Assembly (NCBI GenBank): GCA_015680685.1
Contig: MNCI01004895.1
Coordinates: 1-64,000 of the forward strand
Length of the DNA: 64,000 bases
Reading direction: 5' to 3'
DNA from: Gnetum montanum
Lineage: Eukaryota; Streptophyta; Gnetopsida; Gnetales; Gnetaceae
Shown here: piece after piece, positions 1 through 11,795 of the stretch
Layout of the letters: each line of letters begins with the position of its first letter
Numbering within the stretch: the first letter of the stretch is position 1
Program-made: the position numbers and the translations under genes
Notes under the pieces: model-generated
Database searches by the model: none
What the model was told of the DNA's origin: nothing
Seen by the model: only the letters and a program-made list of their open reading frames with translations

Positions 1-293
1 TCCGAGTCTGCTAAACAATGGCTATTGACAAGGATCAGCATAACTCGTATACACACTAGAGCATTCTCTTTACCATGCATAATCCCTCGATCAATCCCAA
101 TCCCCATAATTTCCATCTCCCAATCCAACTACAAGCTCCATTTCCCAATCCCAAGTACTTTTGAACACAGTGCGATGACACCTGGCCAAGTGCTCAAGGA
201 TAATGTTTACACCTTGTTTGCTTGTGGTGTTTTGTACTTCTTTGTCGATGCCTCTCGGGTCAATCCCTCCAGACGTCAACAAAGAGGGGCCAA
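1..293 (+). other. 3' untranslated end of element C with polypurine tract
   Basis: This is the last stretch before an LTR. It carries the words found before the 3' LTRs of A (minus strand, 6226-6540) and B (27480-27765), such as a block reading 'ggctattgacaagga'. It ends in a purine-rich run AAAGAGGGGCCAA (281-293) directly against the LTR start TGAAACACC, the expected place of the plus-strand primer. No protein is supported; the 104-codon open frame here has no relation to the retrotransposon proteins. Confidence 0.7.
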
Positions 294-539
294 TGAAACA
301 CCACAAAAATTTTGGCTAACACTTGAAGACAGAAATTAAGCTAAGTCATGTTGGTCCTCAGCATGACCAAGCTTGAAAGCCTCAGAATAGCATCAAACGA
401 AGTCAAAGTGAGCAAGTAAAAGTTCCCTGGGACCCACAGAAGACTACGAGGACATCTGGCCTCAAACTTGGCAAATCTTGAGCTCAAAATACTTGGTTTT
501 CACTAAGTATGTGTCATGTACGCTGGCCTACACATGCCC

Positions 540-1400
540 AGCGTAAGGCCCAGCGTACAGCAACTTTTGGGGCTCAAAAACTCCTCAAAACGTGCTAGAA
601 TCGAGTGTCTGGACCCCCCAGGACCTTCCCCAAGGTTCCCAGCAGGTCTCAGGCACTTGAAAATCGAATTTTGGGCGCCGAATGATGGTTTTCCATTCCT
701 GCACGCCCGGCGTATACGCTCGGCGTGCAGCCAGCGTAGACAGACTTTCGGGCCCCAAAAATGCATCAAAACGTGCCAGAATCGAGTGTCCAGACCCCCC
801 AGGACCTTCCCCAAGGTTCCCAGCAGGTCTCAGGCACTTGAAAATCGAATTTTGGGCTCCGAATGATGGTCTTCCATTCCTGCACGCCCGGCGTATACGC
901 CCGGCGTGCAGCCAGCGTACAGCAACTTTCGGGCTCCAAAAATGCATCAAAACGTGCCAGAATCGAGTGTCCAGACCCCTTGGAACCTTCCCCAAGGTTC
1001 CCAGCAGGTCTCAGGCACTTGAAAATCGAATTTTGGGCTCCGAATGATGGTCTTCCATTCCTGCACGCCCGGCGTGTACGCCGGGGTTTGGCCAGCGTAG
1101 ACAGACTTTCGGGCTCCAAAAATGCATCAAAACGTGCCAGAATCGAGCGTCCAGACCCCCCAGGACCTTCCCCAAGGTTCCCAGCAGGTCTCAGGCACTT
1201 GAAAATTGAATTTTGGGCTCCGAATCATGGTCTTCCATTCCTGCACGCCCGGCGTGTACGCCGGGGTTTGGCCAGCGTAGACAGACTTCCGGGCTCCAAA
1301 AATGCATCAAAACGTGCCAGAATTGAGCGTCCAGACTCCCCAGGACCTTCCCCAAGGTTTCCAGTAGCTCTTGGGCACCCAAAAATCAATTTTTGACCTT
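540..1400 (+). repeat. Tandem array, about 180-bp unit, in LTR C
   Basis: Nearly five head-to-tail copies of a 180-181 bp unit. The marker CCAAGGTTCCCAGCAGG recurs near 630, 811, 992, 1172 and (as a variant) 1352. Each unit also holds TGCACGCCCGGCGT and AAACGTGCCAGAATCGAG. Copies differ by a few substitutions, so amplification is fairly recent. The overlapping long open frames on both strands here only reflect the repeat length, which is a multiple of three. The array is GC-richer than its surroundings and is absent from the LTRs of A, B and H. Confidence 0.9.
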
Positions 1401-1499
1401 AAAATGAAGCATTTTCATGTGTATACGCTGTGCACATTTTTGGCTTACGCTGGCATGCTATACGCTTACGCTGGCATCCTCTACGCTCAGCATCCGCAG

Positions 1500-1603
1500 C
1501 GTATACGCCCAGCGTGTACGCCCAGCGTAGACACCCAGCGTGTACGCCCAGCGTGTACGCCCAGCGTAGACGCCCAGCGTATACGCCCAGCGTATACGCC
1601 CAC
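1500..1603 (+). repeat. 13-bp minisatellite in LTR C
   Basis: Eight head-to-tail copies of a 13-bp unit, consensus CGTRTACGCCCAG, starting with CGTATACGCCCAG. It lies about 40 bp upstream of the LTR TATA box. The unit is CpG-rich, unlike most of the window. Confidence 0.9.
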
Positions 1604-1640
1604 GTGTCTCCCAGTCCGATTTTCCCGGTAACCCTACCCC

Positions 1641-1648
1641 TATAAATA
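1641..1648 (+). promoter_or_regulatory. TATA box of LTR C
   Basis: TATAAATA within CCCCTATAAATAGCCC. It sits at the place of the TATA boxes in the LTRs of B (28543) and H (55625), about 525 bp before the LTR end, so it should mark the U3/R boundary. Confidence 0.65.
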
Positions 1649-2172
1649 GCCCAGTTTTCTGCATTTTGGGGGCGACAAAAATTTCTAACCAGAGCCAAAA
1701 ACCCTCTACGCTGGAAGTCCTGTACGCCGAGCACAGTCTCTACGCTCCACCTACAGTGTCCCAGCCGAGTCATTCCTACACACGCCGGGGCCTTTCGTCC
1801 GCCTTGTGTCAAAGCCACAACTGCGTTTGGACCGGTGCACTTTGTAATCAATTCTTAATACAAAACAGTTTACATTTTGCTCTAATTTATTGCAATTTTC
1901 TTCGTTTTTCAGTTTACGTTTACAGGCTCATTTACGTTATCGTGCTTGTTTACGGTTTACATTTAACGTGCATTGTTTACGTATAACCCAACGTGTTGTA
2001 GCGGCAAACGTTGGGGAAGTCCTTGTTTGATCCGCGTGCGGACCATTCAAGGCACTCTGCCTTCGTCCGTTCCAGCTTGCCCTCAAGCGGAGGCAGGGTC
2101 GGCTGTGCTCGTCCGTAGATCTTTCGGTGCTCGTAACGTTCCAGCCTTGCACCGACGATTTCGGTCGGTACA

Positions 2173-2755
2173 ACACTACCAAAGAAGGTAACACACTCAC
2201 ACCCAACAGATTGAAAATTTATAATCATACTGGCCTTTCTTGCCCCTTTCAAAAATTCAAAATTCATGTAGTAATGTTGCCCACCAAAACTGAAAATTTT
2301 TGCCCAAAATTCTAAGTCACGCTATTCATTCCTTGCCCTGAAAACCCTAAGCCACGTTGCTCTAAAAAATTAAAAGGCAAAACAAAGAAATCCCAAGTTC
2401 ACATTGGTCTTCCCCAATAGTCACGTGCAGAAAACCCAAAAGCCAAAATTCACAGCTCACATTGCCCTACCCCATAACCCCTCATTTGTAGCTTACACTA
2501 CCCAAGACACTAGTAGCCATGACAACGATCAACGACAAAGCTTCCCAACAATGCAACTCATGCTACGGACAAATGAAAAATTGGTTTTCCCTGCATTTGT
2601 GCTAACTCTCCCTGTAGCCCAAAAACACCAAGAAAACTAGCAACCCAAAACACCATAAAACCCAAAAAATTTGAGAAATCCCAAAAATTCATAGCCACAA
2701 AAAATATTACCTTAGATAATGCTGTTAGAGGAAAATAGGGAAGAAACAAACTTAC
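2173..2755 (-). other. Intron 1 remnant of the antisense gene of B
   Basis: AC-rich stretch with no supported protein. It lies downstream (minus strand) of a splice donor CACAGGTAAG at 2751-2760 and is cut at 2172 by LTR C. It contains scattered words of the kind AAGTCACGCT, also seen in intron 1 of copy A. Its assignment rests on position and the exon 1 match. Confidence 0.5.
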
Positions 2756-2895
2756 CTGTGTAAAGCCTTCTTCCACTTTGGAATCTTGGCTTGGGAAAGA
2801 CACTGGAGAACCTCGTCACTCTCCTCTATGAACGCTAGATCTGCCTACCTCTTCCCCTTGTCCTGATTTTTCTTTCCTCTGCCCTTGTCCTTCAT
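2756..2895 (-). pseudogene. Antisense gene copy B, exon 1 only
   Basis: Read on the minus strand from ATG at 2895 to a donor GT at 2754-2755 (CACAG|GTAAG). It starts MKDKGRGKKNQ and, after one in-frame TAG, continues LAFIEESDEVLQCL and ends KIPKWKKALHR. Exon 1 of copy A (11796-11929) reads MKGKGGQERGE, LVFEVKSKELLQRL and KISSWVGTLCR, which aligns along the whole exon; copy D has EEQVLGCL at the same place. The exon is 140 nt against 134 in A, so the phase (two bases left over) is kept. The rest of the gene is lost to the insertion of C. Function unknown. Confidence 0.65.
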
Positions 2896-3509
2896 GTTTC
2901 CTTGTGAATGCTGATGTTGTTGACGACAAGTCATGCTAATGTCATAGGTCACGTTGCACTCCTAAGTCACCCTGTAGTCAAGAAGTCATGCTAGCACAAA
3001 ATGCCCTTCCTCCATTTCAAAATCCTATTTTTAAACCCAGCACATTCTTTTTTTCATCTTCTTTTGTTTTACTTTATTTTTCTATCACTTTATATTTGTT
3101 TCATGTGTTTAAATATTTTTTCATTTGTGTTATATGCAGGCACATAAAATTCATAAAACTTTGAAATCCCCACAACCTTATTTTTCACTCAAAATTTTGA
3201 AATTTAAAAATGCAGAATTTAAGCATCAAAAATTTAAAATTTTAAAAATTTTAAAATAATTCATGCACTTAGTCCAAATGACAAGTCAAAATATGGGCTG
3301 ATACAACCTTAAACTACCATATGGCCCAATACGGCCTTAAACTGCCATATGGCTTGGTACAGTCTTAAATTTCCATGGCCTTAAACTACCATGACTATCA
3401 CTGCATCTTCAAAATTTTTTGATTGCATGGTTCACTTGTACTTAGTAACTCCTTTGCCAAGAGGGTGTCTCTTACTCTGCTCCTATTTTAAATTGGTAGG
3501 AGCAAGGAC
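2896..3509. other. Spacer between antisense exon 1 and RT frame of B
   Basis: AT-rich, no coding. At 3290-3400 it holds loose repeats of the type CCTTAAACTACCATATGG. Just before the RT frame, TTTAAATTGGTAG ends at 3499, a candidate sense-strand splice acceptor shared with A. The same spacer is 547 bp in A and about 610 bp in D. Confidence 0.55.
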
Positions 3510-4352
3510 ATGGCTACCCAAAATATCCTCTCAACATTGTCTCTCACTAGACCATATGGGGAGGTAGAAAGAGCAATCAACCTAGAATCCTTCTATTCAA
3601 ATCTATCAACTTATACCGATTTAATAGCCTCCCTCCACTCAAGAAATAATAGATTGGCCTAAAAACGTGACTAAAACTCTAGATCTAGAAGCTGGTAATA
3701 TCACTGAAGATCCTCTAGTAGAAATCCCCATTACCACGATCAATGGCAAAATAAGAACATTGAAATTAAGTGCCTTACTAGACTCGTAGCTCATAGATGA
3801 TATCACTCAAGTGTTAAAAGACAACATAAAAATGTTTGCATGGTCATACACATACATGCTAGGGTTAGACCCCTGGATCATCCAACATAACATCATTCTT
3901 GATGAAAAAATCAAACTAGTAAAGCAAAAAGCAAGAAAGGTTAGACCCAGGGTTGCATTGGCTATTCATGCTGAAATCAAAAAACTCTACCAAGCCAGCT
4001 TCATCCGGGCTGTTGATTATTTTGATTGGGTATCAAACATTGTTGTAGTCCCTAAGAAGAATGGTAGTATATGCATATGCATTGACATCCGTAACCTTAA
4101 CATAGCCACCATAAAGGATGACTTTCCATTACCTATCATTGATCAACTTATTGACACAACTGCTGGGCATGCACTATTGTCCTTTCGAATGGATTTTTAG
4201 GACACAACCAAATAAGAATCAATTCAGAACATGAACTTAGAACAACTTTCATAACACCTTGGGGTACAATTTGTTATACTATGATGCCCTTTGGCCTTAA
4301 AAACGTAGGAGCTACATATCAACGAATAATGACATACATATTCAGTGATTAC
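3510..4352 (+). pseudogene. pol: Pol of element B, part 1 (N-terminus of reverse transcriptase)
   Basis: ATG at 3510 (MATQNILSTLS) corresponds to MDSKNLLSRLS at 11248 in A and to the ATG at 35461 in D. After a frame break near 3660 the frame resumes, and from 3811 runs as RT: GLDPWIIQHNIILD, then ARKVRPRVALA, AIHAEIKKLYQASFIR, WVSNIVVVPKKNGSICICID and FPLPIIDQL, the fingers and palm start of Ty3/gypsy RT. A stop near 4198 is followed by HNQIRINSEHE and MMPFGLKN. The frame is cut at 4352 by element A and continues at 23427. It acts in cDNA synthesis in the cytoplasmic particle. Dead copy. Confidence 0.85.
4348..4352. repeat. Target site duplication of A, left copy
   Basis: ATTAC immediately before TGTACTATCC. 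It is the same five bases as at 23422-23426, immediately after TTTTTTCA. Confidence 0.9.
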
Positions 4353-6225
4353 TGTACTATCCAAAATAGTCGGCATAAGGTTGGAGGAAAAAAAATGCCG
4401 AAACATCTCTGGAGAGATATAGTTGACCCTGCCTTCGCATGAGGGAAAGCTGGAAAAAATGAAGGTAGAGTGCCTTGGATGGTCTGCACGCAGATCAACT
4501 AAGGACTTTCCTAAGCATATGCTATGGCCTACGGTGGGGTTATCATTATAAAATGTAAAATAAAGAACTGAATGCAATGGAATGTAAGCATGAATATAAC
4601 ATCCAAACATAAGTAGAATATGCAGAAACATGCAATAAAATAGGATGACATAGAAAATGAACTAGAACAACACAATGGAAGGAAAAAATAAACTGTATTT
4701 GTATTAATTGACAAAATGTGCATTGGTCAAAATGGATTTGTGTCTGGATTGCAAGTCAGACGTTAGGCTCCGATGTGAGGTGTTTAGAGGTGCTGGGGAT
4801 CATGTATGTCTTGGCTCAAGATTACTAGTTTTCTTTCTTTAAAATTGCCAACCTTGTTGATGTCAATGAATAGGGTATTTATGCATTTCACTAGGCTCGG
4901 GAGTAGGATTTGTGAATGAGATCAATGGCTATGAGACGAGAGAAAAACAGATCATGTGACAACTGTACATGGGCAGACTACATTCTGGATGGGATGCACT
5001 GTATCTTACAATCGCAAGCTGGCTTACATCCATGGAAGTAGTGTAAGAGCTTGACAAGCTCACATATGGTAAGGCTTACGATGAAAATTTACAATGGATT
5101 CCAAGAGGGATTGATGTCGGCTTGCTTGAAACTTTGTTATCCTTTGAATCGACTACTGTGGGATGTCGATTTGCATGTTTCAGTGGCTATTTGAGGTGTC
5201 TCTGTTTCACCGGGGCTTCCAGCATGACTTAATTTGGTCCTGGTATGTCCTCAGCATGCATTTGGAGTACTTTTATCTGGGCGTGAACATTACTCATGCT
5301 GATGAATAATGCTCATGCTAGACTCACACTAGATTCACGTTGCAGTGTGAGCTGGGCGTGAGCAAGCTGGAATGGTTCATTTCACACCAAATTTTGATTT
5401 TTGAGACTTTCTCTTTCAAGTGTAACTACTGCCTGCCCTTCGGGGCAATCTATACTCAGATTCTGGGCCTATTTTTTCTTGAATTTGGACCACCGTTGGT
5501 AGCTCACACTGCCATCTTAACCTTAGCATGACCCTAGCATGACCTTAGTGTGACCAAGCTAGAATGTTGTGTTTCATGCTCGAATTTTGATTTTCTAGAG
5601 CCTATGAACAAGTAGAACTATTTCCTTTCCTTGGGGATTGAGTTGATGCTGAAAATTATGCTTGGGACTGCTTGATTCAACCTATTTTTGTTTGGTCACA
5701 CTGGGCTTACGCTGTCAGCGTGACCCCAGTGTGACCCCAAAGTGACCTAGGCATGAGTAAACAAATCATGTGATTTTTGGCTTAATTTTTGAGGTTCCAG
5801 AGATTGGGAGCTACAATGAACATTAGTGAAACTTGAGGGGAGTCCACGTGCTCAAATTTAGACTATTTGGACTTGGTTTCAAGGCTCTAAATGTTGTTCA
5901 AGCTCTATTCACGTTGTACTCACACTGGGCAGCATGACCTTAGTGTGACTAGCAAGATTCACGTGATTCTAACTTGAAATCTTGGGTTCTGGATGCTAAA
6001 ACTTGGAGTGATCATCAGTGGGCTCTGAGGGGGGCCTTTCCTATTCAAATTAGGACCATTTTAACCTAATTTGGAAGTTGTCAGGGTTGGTCACATTGAG
6101 GGCAAGCTAGCTTGACAATATGAGTGTGAGTTTCATGCCTTAGTTAAATTTTTACCTCCCAAAACTGAAGAGGCACTGAATTGTTCTCATTTCAAAATGT
6201 TGAGCTGAAATTTTGTGGTGTTTCA
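4353..6225 (-). repeat. 3' LTR of element A
   Basis: 1,873 bp, from TGTACTATCC to GTGTTTCA on the plus strand (element sense TGAAACACC...GGATAGTACA). It aligns with 21719-23421. Relative to the 5' LTR it keeps about 175 bp (roughly 5180-5355) that hold repeated words such as GCTCATGCTAGACTCAC. A minus-strand TATA box ATAAATA lies at 4876-4882. Confidence 0.9.
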
Positions 6226-7771
6226 TTTTTCCATATTTGTTGGCATATGGAGGAATCCACCCAAGAGGCATAGACAAAGAAGTATAAAACACCATGATCA
6301 ACTTGACACCAAGCATCATCCGTTGGCCCTTGGCCGGGTGTCATCGCACCATGTTCAAAAGTACATGGGATTGAGGGAATGTGGTTCAAGATGCAAGGGA
6401 TTGTAACTACGAGAAGTCAGGAATTGATCAATGATGATAATTATTATTAGAATTTTGGGAGAGATTATGGGATGCTCTCATGTGAACGAGCTAGTTTTTC
6501 GATCCTTGTCAATAGCCAATGTATAACAGACTTGGAACCAAGGCATAAGATGTACGTTCTTTGGAGAAATGGGACCCTTGTGTCATTTTTAAGGAAGCCC
6601 GTTGTAAATAGCCAAATCCATGCAATGATGTGTAACATGATCACCTGAGACACAAGTGTTTTTCCAAGATAATTGCCTTCTCTCCTGGGGATTGTATGAC
6701 AAGAACCAATGGTCTTTAGTGGATGATGTCAATGAGGTCATGAAGACCTTTTCTATGAATTTTTCTCTTTGACCTTTTTGTTCTCTTTCCCTTCTTTTTT
6801 GTTTCTTCATTTATTTTGTTTTTTATTTGTTTTTTCCTTCTTTTCTTCTTTTATTCTTGTTTTTCCTTTTTTGGTCTTTTTGAAAGAGCCTTCCTTTTGT
6901 GCCTTGCTCATGTTCGAGCACATGCATTTTGTGTCATGCACTATGTACTGTGTTTTGTGTTTCAATTGCTTAGAGGATCACAATGTGCAATAATGTATCA
7001 ATAGCTTTGGGGGAGTAGAATGTATCCAGGGGATGTAATTAAATAGGATAATTGGGACATGATGGGGAAATAGGGGATGTATTAGGAGCTGGAAATGTAC
7101 TTATGAATGGATTGATTAATCCAGTTGTGTACGTTAGGAAGAATGTGATATCCTTTTTTCATGATGCAATGCATCTATGCATGAACATCTCAAGTGTGTC
7201 ATCCTAAAAACACAACTCTAGGGGGACAATAAAACCACAAATGATTCAGTTAGGTAAACACTTTAAACTTGAATGTAGTTGATGGAATGGAGCCATCATG
7301 TGGAGCTTCAAGGTGAAAAAAATCTTGAACAACATCAGTTTCATCAAGGTCTATGTGACAAATCATGCAGTAGGTTTTTGGTAAGCACATACAGCTAACT
7401 ACAACGGCATGTCTTTTCAAATGACACTAGGTTGATGATGGTGTCACTAGTTTATAGTCTTAGTGGACTCTTGTGGATTACTTTCATGTCATAATCCTTT
7501 GGACACCACCAGTTTATCACCGTAGTAGATGAAGTAATGCTAGTTTATAGTTGTAGCAGACTATGAAGAGGCAAGCTAGTTTATAGTCTTAGCAGACTCT
7601 AGTGGATAAGTGTGGTAGTCTAGTATCATGCAGGATAGTATTATGTGGTGTCAGTTTACTGTCATGGTGCCAGAACGTTCTTTGGTGCTAGTTTTAATTC
7701 ATAGCTCCAAGACTATTCTATGGTATTAGTTTTAGGTCATGATGCCATGACTGAAACATACCTTGAGCTCA
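6226..7771 (-). other. 3' untranslated region of element A
   Basis: Lies between the pol stop and the 3' LTR. Next to the LTR the minus strand reads TATGGAAAAA, a weakened polypurine tract. 7400-7760 holds degenerate repeats built on GTTTATAGTCTTAGTGG, the counterpart of the 39-bp array in B. A pyrimidine-rich run at 6769-6880 gives spurious Phe-rich open frames. No gene is supported. Confidence 0.6.
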
Positions 7772-10700
7772 TCATACATGGAATGGTTTCAGGTAGACAT
7801 GATTTGTAGGATTGGTGAACTCATTTTCGTCCATGATTTGTAGGATTTGAATGGCCCATTATCATATGCTTTTGTTACTAAGTAAGGCCCTTCCTAGTTA
7901 GTTGAGAATTTGTTTGAGTGTTCACGGACCACCTTGAGAACTAGGTCACCTTCCTTGATTGGCCACTTATGTGGATCATGTTGAAGATGTCATCATTGTT
8001 GTCTCTGGTACCATTTGATTTGATCGAGTGCTCATGCCCTTTCTCCTTCCACCAAGTCAATGTCAATAATGTGCAACTCATTGTTCTGACCTTCATCAAG
8101 GAGTCTAGAGAGCGTTATCTGCAACAAGGGAACCTATAACTCCAAAGGTAACACAACTTCAGATTCGTATACAAGGCTATATGGTGTCTTACCTATGGAC
8201 GTTCGATGCGTTGTTCGGTATGCCCATAATGCATAGATTAACTACTCGTGCCATCGTCTCTTGCTTTGATTCAACATATTTTTGAGCATCATGATGATCA
8301 TTTTATTTGTAGACTTTGCTTGACCATTTCTCTATGCATAGTATGGTGATGAAAACAATTGTTTAATACCTAGGCTTTCATAGAAGCTTTTAGTATCTAT
8401 ACTACTGAACTATGGTCCATTATCGGTAACTATAGTCATTGGGACACCAAAGCGGGTCACAATGTTTTCTAATATGAAATTGAAAACATGTTTATACATG
8501 GTTTTCTAATGGGAATAGCTTCTATTGATTTTGTGAAATATTTAGTCGCAATGATGATGAAGCTATGTCTTGTTGAAGATGGTGGTGTTATCAGCCTAAT
8601 GATGTCTAATCCCCATATTTGGAATGGCCATGTGATTTGTGTAGTATGCAACTCATTAGGTGGTACATGTATTAGGTTATTGTGCCTTTGGCAAATGTTA
8701 CATTTTCTGATCCTAGAGAAACAATCGTACTCCATGTGTAGCCAGTAGTACCTTAAACGTCTAATTTTCATTGCCATTGCTTTGGGTGCTATATGCCCTC
8801 TGCAAAGTCCTTCATGAACTTGTTCCACGATCGCTTGACCGTCGATGGTATTAATGCTCACTAACAGAATGCCTTCATAGGATCTGCGACATAATGTGTC
8901 TCCTATTAATGCATATTGTCAAGAGTGTTTTCGCACCGCATCCTTTTGAGCACTCGTCAAATGTTGCGGCGGTTCGCCTCATAGAAGATACTCTTTTATG
9001 TCATCTACCATTCTATTGCTTGTGTAGTGCTAACAGACTCTATGGGTATTTTGTTGAGAGCATCGGTTATGGGTTTTGTACAATTTGTTATGGAACTAGG
9101 TAACATATGGAACATCTTAGGTGTCATGTTTATGTCTAGTGTAGAAAGCGCATCAGCAATGGTATTTTTGTTCCTAGGAATGTGTTTCACATCTACATTG
9201 GTTAACTATTTTAGCAAATTCTTAGTCAGGTCACATTATGGTTGCAAATGAGAGGCCTTGCACACATAAACCTCTGTGACTTAATTGATTACTAACTATG
9301 GGTCTCCTTGGACTACAAGATGTGTGATTCCTGCAGTTTGTGCTACTATACAACCTCTAAGAAGACCTTTGTAGTCTTCCACGCTGTTGGTGCAAGGGAA
9401 TGTTAGTCGATAGGCAAAGGGTCAAATTTCTCTAGAGGGATATGTTGTGATAGCTGCAGCACTTCCTCCTCAAGAGGTAGATTCTCCATCGAAGTATAGG
9501 ATTGCATCATAGTTATTGGGCATTGTGTCTATGCTATTAATATTTTTGTCAGGGAATTTAGGGTTGATTGTCACTTGATATTGTGTTGGTGAGGCAGTCA
9601 ATTGATTGACTACCTCTTGACCCTTAGTGGAGGATTGAGTTACATAGCGTAGGTCAAATTTAGCAATCATCACTTTCCATCTAGCTATCTTACTTGATTC
9701 ATAGATGATGTTGGTGATAGCTCGAAGCACATTGTCTTTGCAAGTGATATTGACTTGATTACAAAAGAGGTATTGTCACCATTTTTTTAAGGAAAAGACC
9801 AGGGCAAGGCATGATCTATCCACATCATTGTATCATTGTTCATAGGCAATTAAGGCATGGCTTAAATAGTAAACGGGGATCTCGGCTCCATCTTCTCATT
9901 TTTGGCAAAGCATGGATGCAATGGAAAAACTGGATGTAGCGAGATAGATGTAAAAAGGTTTATTGCTTTGTGGGGGGTGAACTGTCAACAGTTGAGCTAG
10001 CTCCATTTTTATGTTCTCAAAGGCTTCTTGGCACTATTGAGTCCATTGAAAATGAACATTATTTTGTAGTAAATGTTGCATGGGTTTCAACTTGTCCATC
10101 AATTTTGCAATAAAACATCTAATGAATTGTAGTTTGCCTTGTAGGCCACGTAGTTTGATAAGGTTCTTAGGTGGTTGCATGCTAGTTATTTCTTTAATCT
10201 TATTAGGGTCTACTCGTATCCCTGTTTTTGAGACTATGAAGCCAAGCATTTTTCACATTTTAATGCCAAAGATGCATTTCTTTGGGTTAAGTCTAAGGTC
10301 ATATTTGAGACAACATTTGAGTACCAAGTCAAGGTGCTTTCCATGTTTCTTAGTTGTTTTGGACTTGACTATGATGTCATCTACATAATCGTTGAGCGAA
10401 TCAAGCATATAATTGCTAAATATATATGTCATTGCTCATTGATATGTAGAACCTACATTTTTGAGACCGAATGACATCATTGTATAATAGAACGTGCCCT
10501 AAGGTGTCATGAAGGTCATCCTGAGTTGGTGTTCTAGGTTGATCCTAATTTGGTTGTATCCTGAGAATCCATCCATAAAGGATAATAATGCATGCCTAGT
10601 ATTTGAGTCAATGAGTTGATCGATATTGGGTAGTAGGAAGTCATCCTTTATAGTGGCTATTTTGAGGTCACGGAAGTCAATGCATATGCGAATGTTGTCA

Positions 10701-11248
10701 TTCTTCTTGGGGACTACAACAATGTCAGATACCCAATTGGCATAGTCAATAGCTCAAATGAAACCAGCTTGGTAGAGCTTAGTGATTTCATTATGAACTG
10801 CCAACGCTACCTCAGGTTTAACCTTTCGTGCTTTTTTCTTTACTGGTCTAAGTTTTTCATTGAGGATGACGTTATGCTAGATGATTTGAGGATCCAATCC
10901 TGGCATATTGATATATGACCAAGAAAATGTTTTGATGTTTTTCTTGAGCACTTGTGTAATGTCATTGGCAAGTTTTTGGTTCAGGAGAGTACTCATTTTT
11001 AATGTTTTAACTGTTCCACTAGACATAGTAATGGGGACTTCAATGAGGGGATCTTCAGTGATGCTGTCGGCTTGTAAGTAGAAAGTTTTAGTCATACCCT
11101 TGGGGTAGTCTAATGTTTCTTGAGTGGATGCCATGAAATTAGCATAATTAGATGAGTCTAGATCTAAGGATTCTAGATTAATCATTCTTTTTGTGGCCCC
11201 GTGAGGTCCATTGATAGACAATCTTGAAAGGAGGTTCTTGCTGTCCAT
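7772..11248 (-). pseudogene. pol: Pol of element A: RT, RNase H, second RNase H, integrase
   Basis: The start ATG at 11248 (MDSKNLLSRLS) is homologous to B and D. The RT palm shows YVDD (DYVDDIIVKSK near 10380) followed by LRLNPKKCIFGIK and GFIVSKTGIRVDP. The first RNase H spans about 9960-9700. The second shows YFDGEST near 9480 and NTIADALSTL near 9150. The integrase zinc finger keeps HEGLCRGH and CNICQ (8820-8700), then the core starts WGLDIIRLI. The stop is at 7772-7774 after a C-terminal region. Stops and frame breaks occur throughout, so it cannot make an active polyprotein. The dual RNase H places it in Tat/Ogre. The first codon follows a candidate splice acceptor TTGACAG (AG at 11259-11260, minus). 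Confidence 0.88.
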
Positions 11249-11795
11249 GTGCTTGTTCCTGTCAATTTAAATCAGGAGCATTGTGAGTGATATTTTCTTG
11301 ACGGATGAGTTGCTAAATATAAACTAGCTTCATTTAATTTATTTTCTAATGAAACAGTGAAACATAGGGGTAGTTTAATGTCATACTGAGACCACATGAC
11401 AGTTTTAGGCCTTACCGGGCCATATGGTGTTCATAATTCCTATGAATACTAATTCTGTAATTTTTTTCATGATTTTTGAATTTTCAATTTTCATACTTCG
11501 TTTTGTCTTTAATGTTTAAGCATTAATGCATAAGAAAGGAATAGAAGAAACTATCCTAAGAGCATGAAAATGAAGACAATGTGGGAAGTAATAAAAATAA
11601 TAAAAATAAAACATCTAATGAAAAGAAAAAATGAAATGCAGCCACGTGGGATAAGTTAAAACAAGGTGAAAGGGGATTGAAGTGTAGAGCGTGAGTTAGC
11701 ATCAGAGCATGAGTAGCTATATGTATAGCGCAACATCAAAAACAAGGTAGGGTGTAGAGCATGCGCAGTAGGGCAGGGTGTGGAGCGTGAGCAAG
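11249..11795. other. Divergent spacer between pol and the antisense gene of A
   Basis: 547 bp separate the pol ATG (minus, 11248) from the antisense gene ATG (plus, 11796). The spacer is AT-rich. It holds a sense-strand acceptor-like site near 11259 and a weak TATATGTATA at 11719-11728, 68 bp before the antisense ATG. By position it must contain the antisense promoter if one exists. Confidence 0.5.

Larger units (their letters stand above)
294..2172 (+). repeat. 3' LTR of element C
   Basis: The LTR starts TGAAACACCAC and ends GGTCGGTACA (TG...CA), 1,879 bp. The ends match the LTRs of A, B and H. A TATA box lies at 1641-1648, and the U5 part holds a block shared by all family 1 LTRs (about 2030-2110) with the words 'gaccattcaaggcactc'. 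It is taken as a 3' LTR because a polypurine tract precedes it and no primer-binding site follows it. The sequence after it (from 2173) belongs to intron 1 of the antisense gene of B, so C appears inserted there. ACACT at 2173-2177 would be the right target duplication; the left one is outside the window. Confidence 0.8.

Noticed and set aside
516-1396. Long overlapping open frames on both strands in LTR C
   Set aside because: They follow the 180-bp tandem unit, which is divisible by three; they have no homologue in the other LTRs.
1500-1603. CRISPR-like array
   Set aside because: Units are contiguous 13-bp copies without spacers, inside a plant LTR.
6769-7004. Phe-rich open frames as a small membrane protein
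   Set aside because: They lie in a pyrimidine run of the 3' UTR of A; the matching place in B is a purine run with no kept frame.
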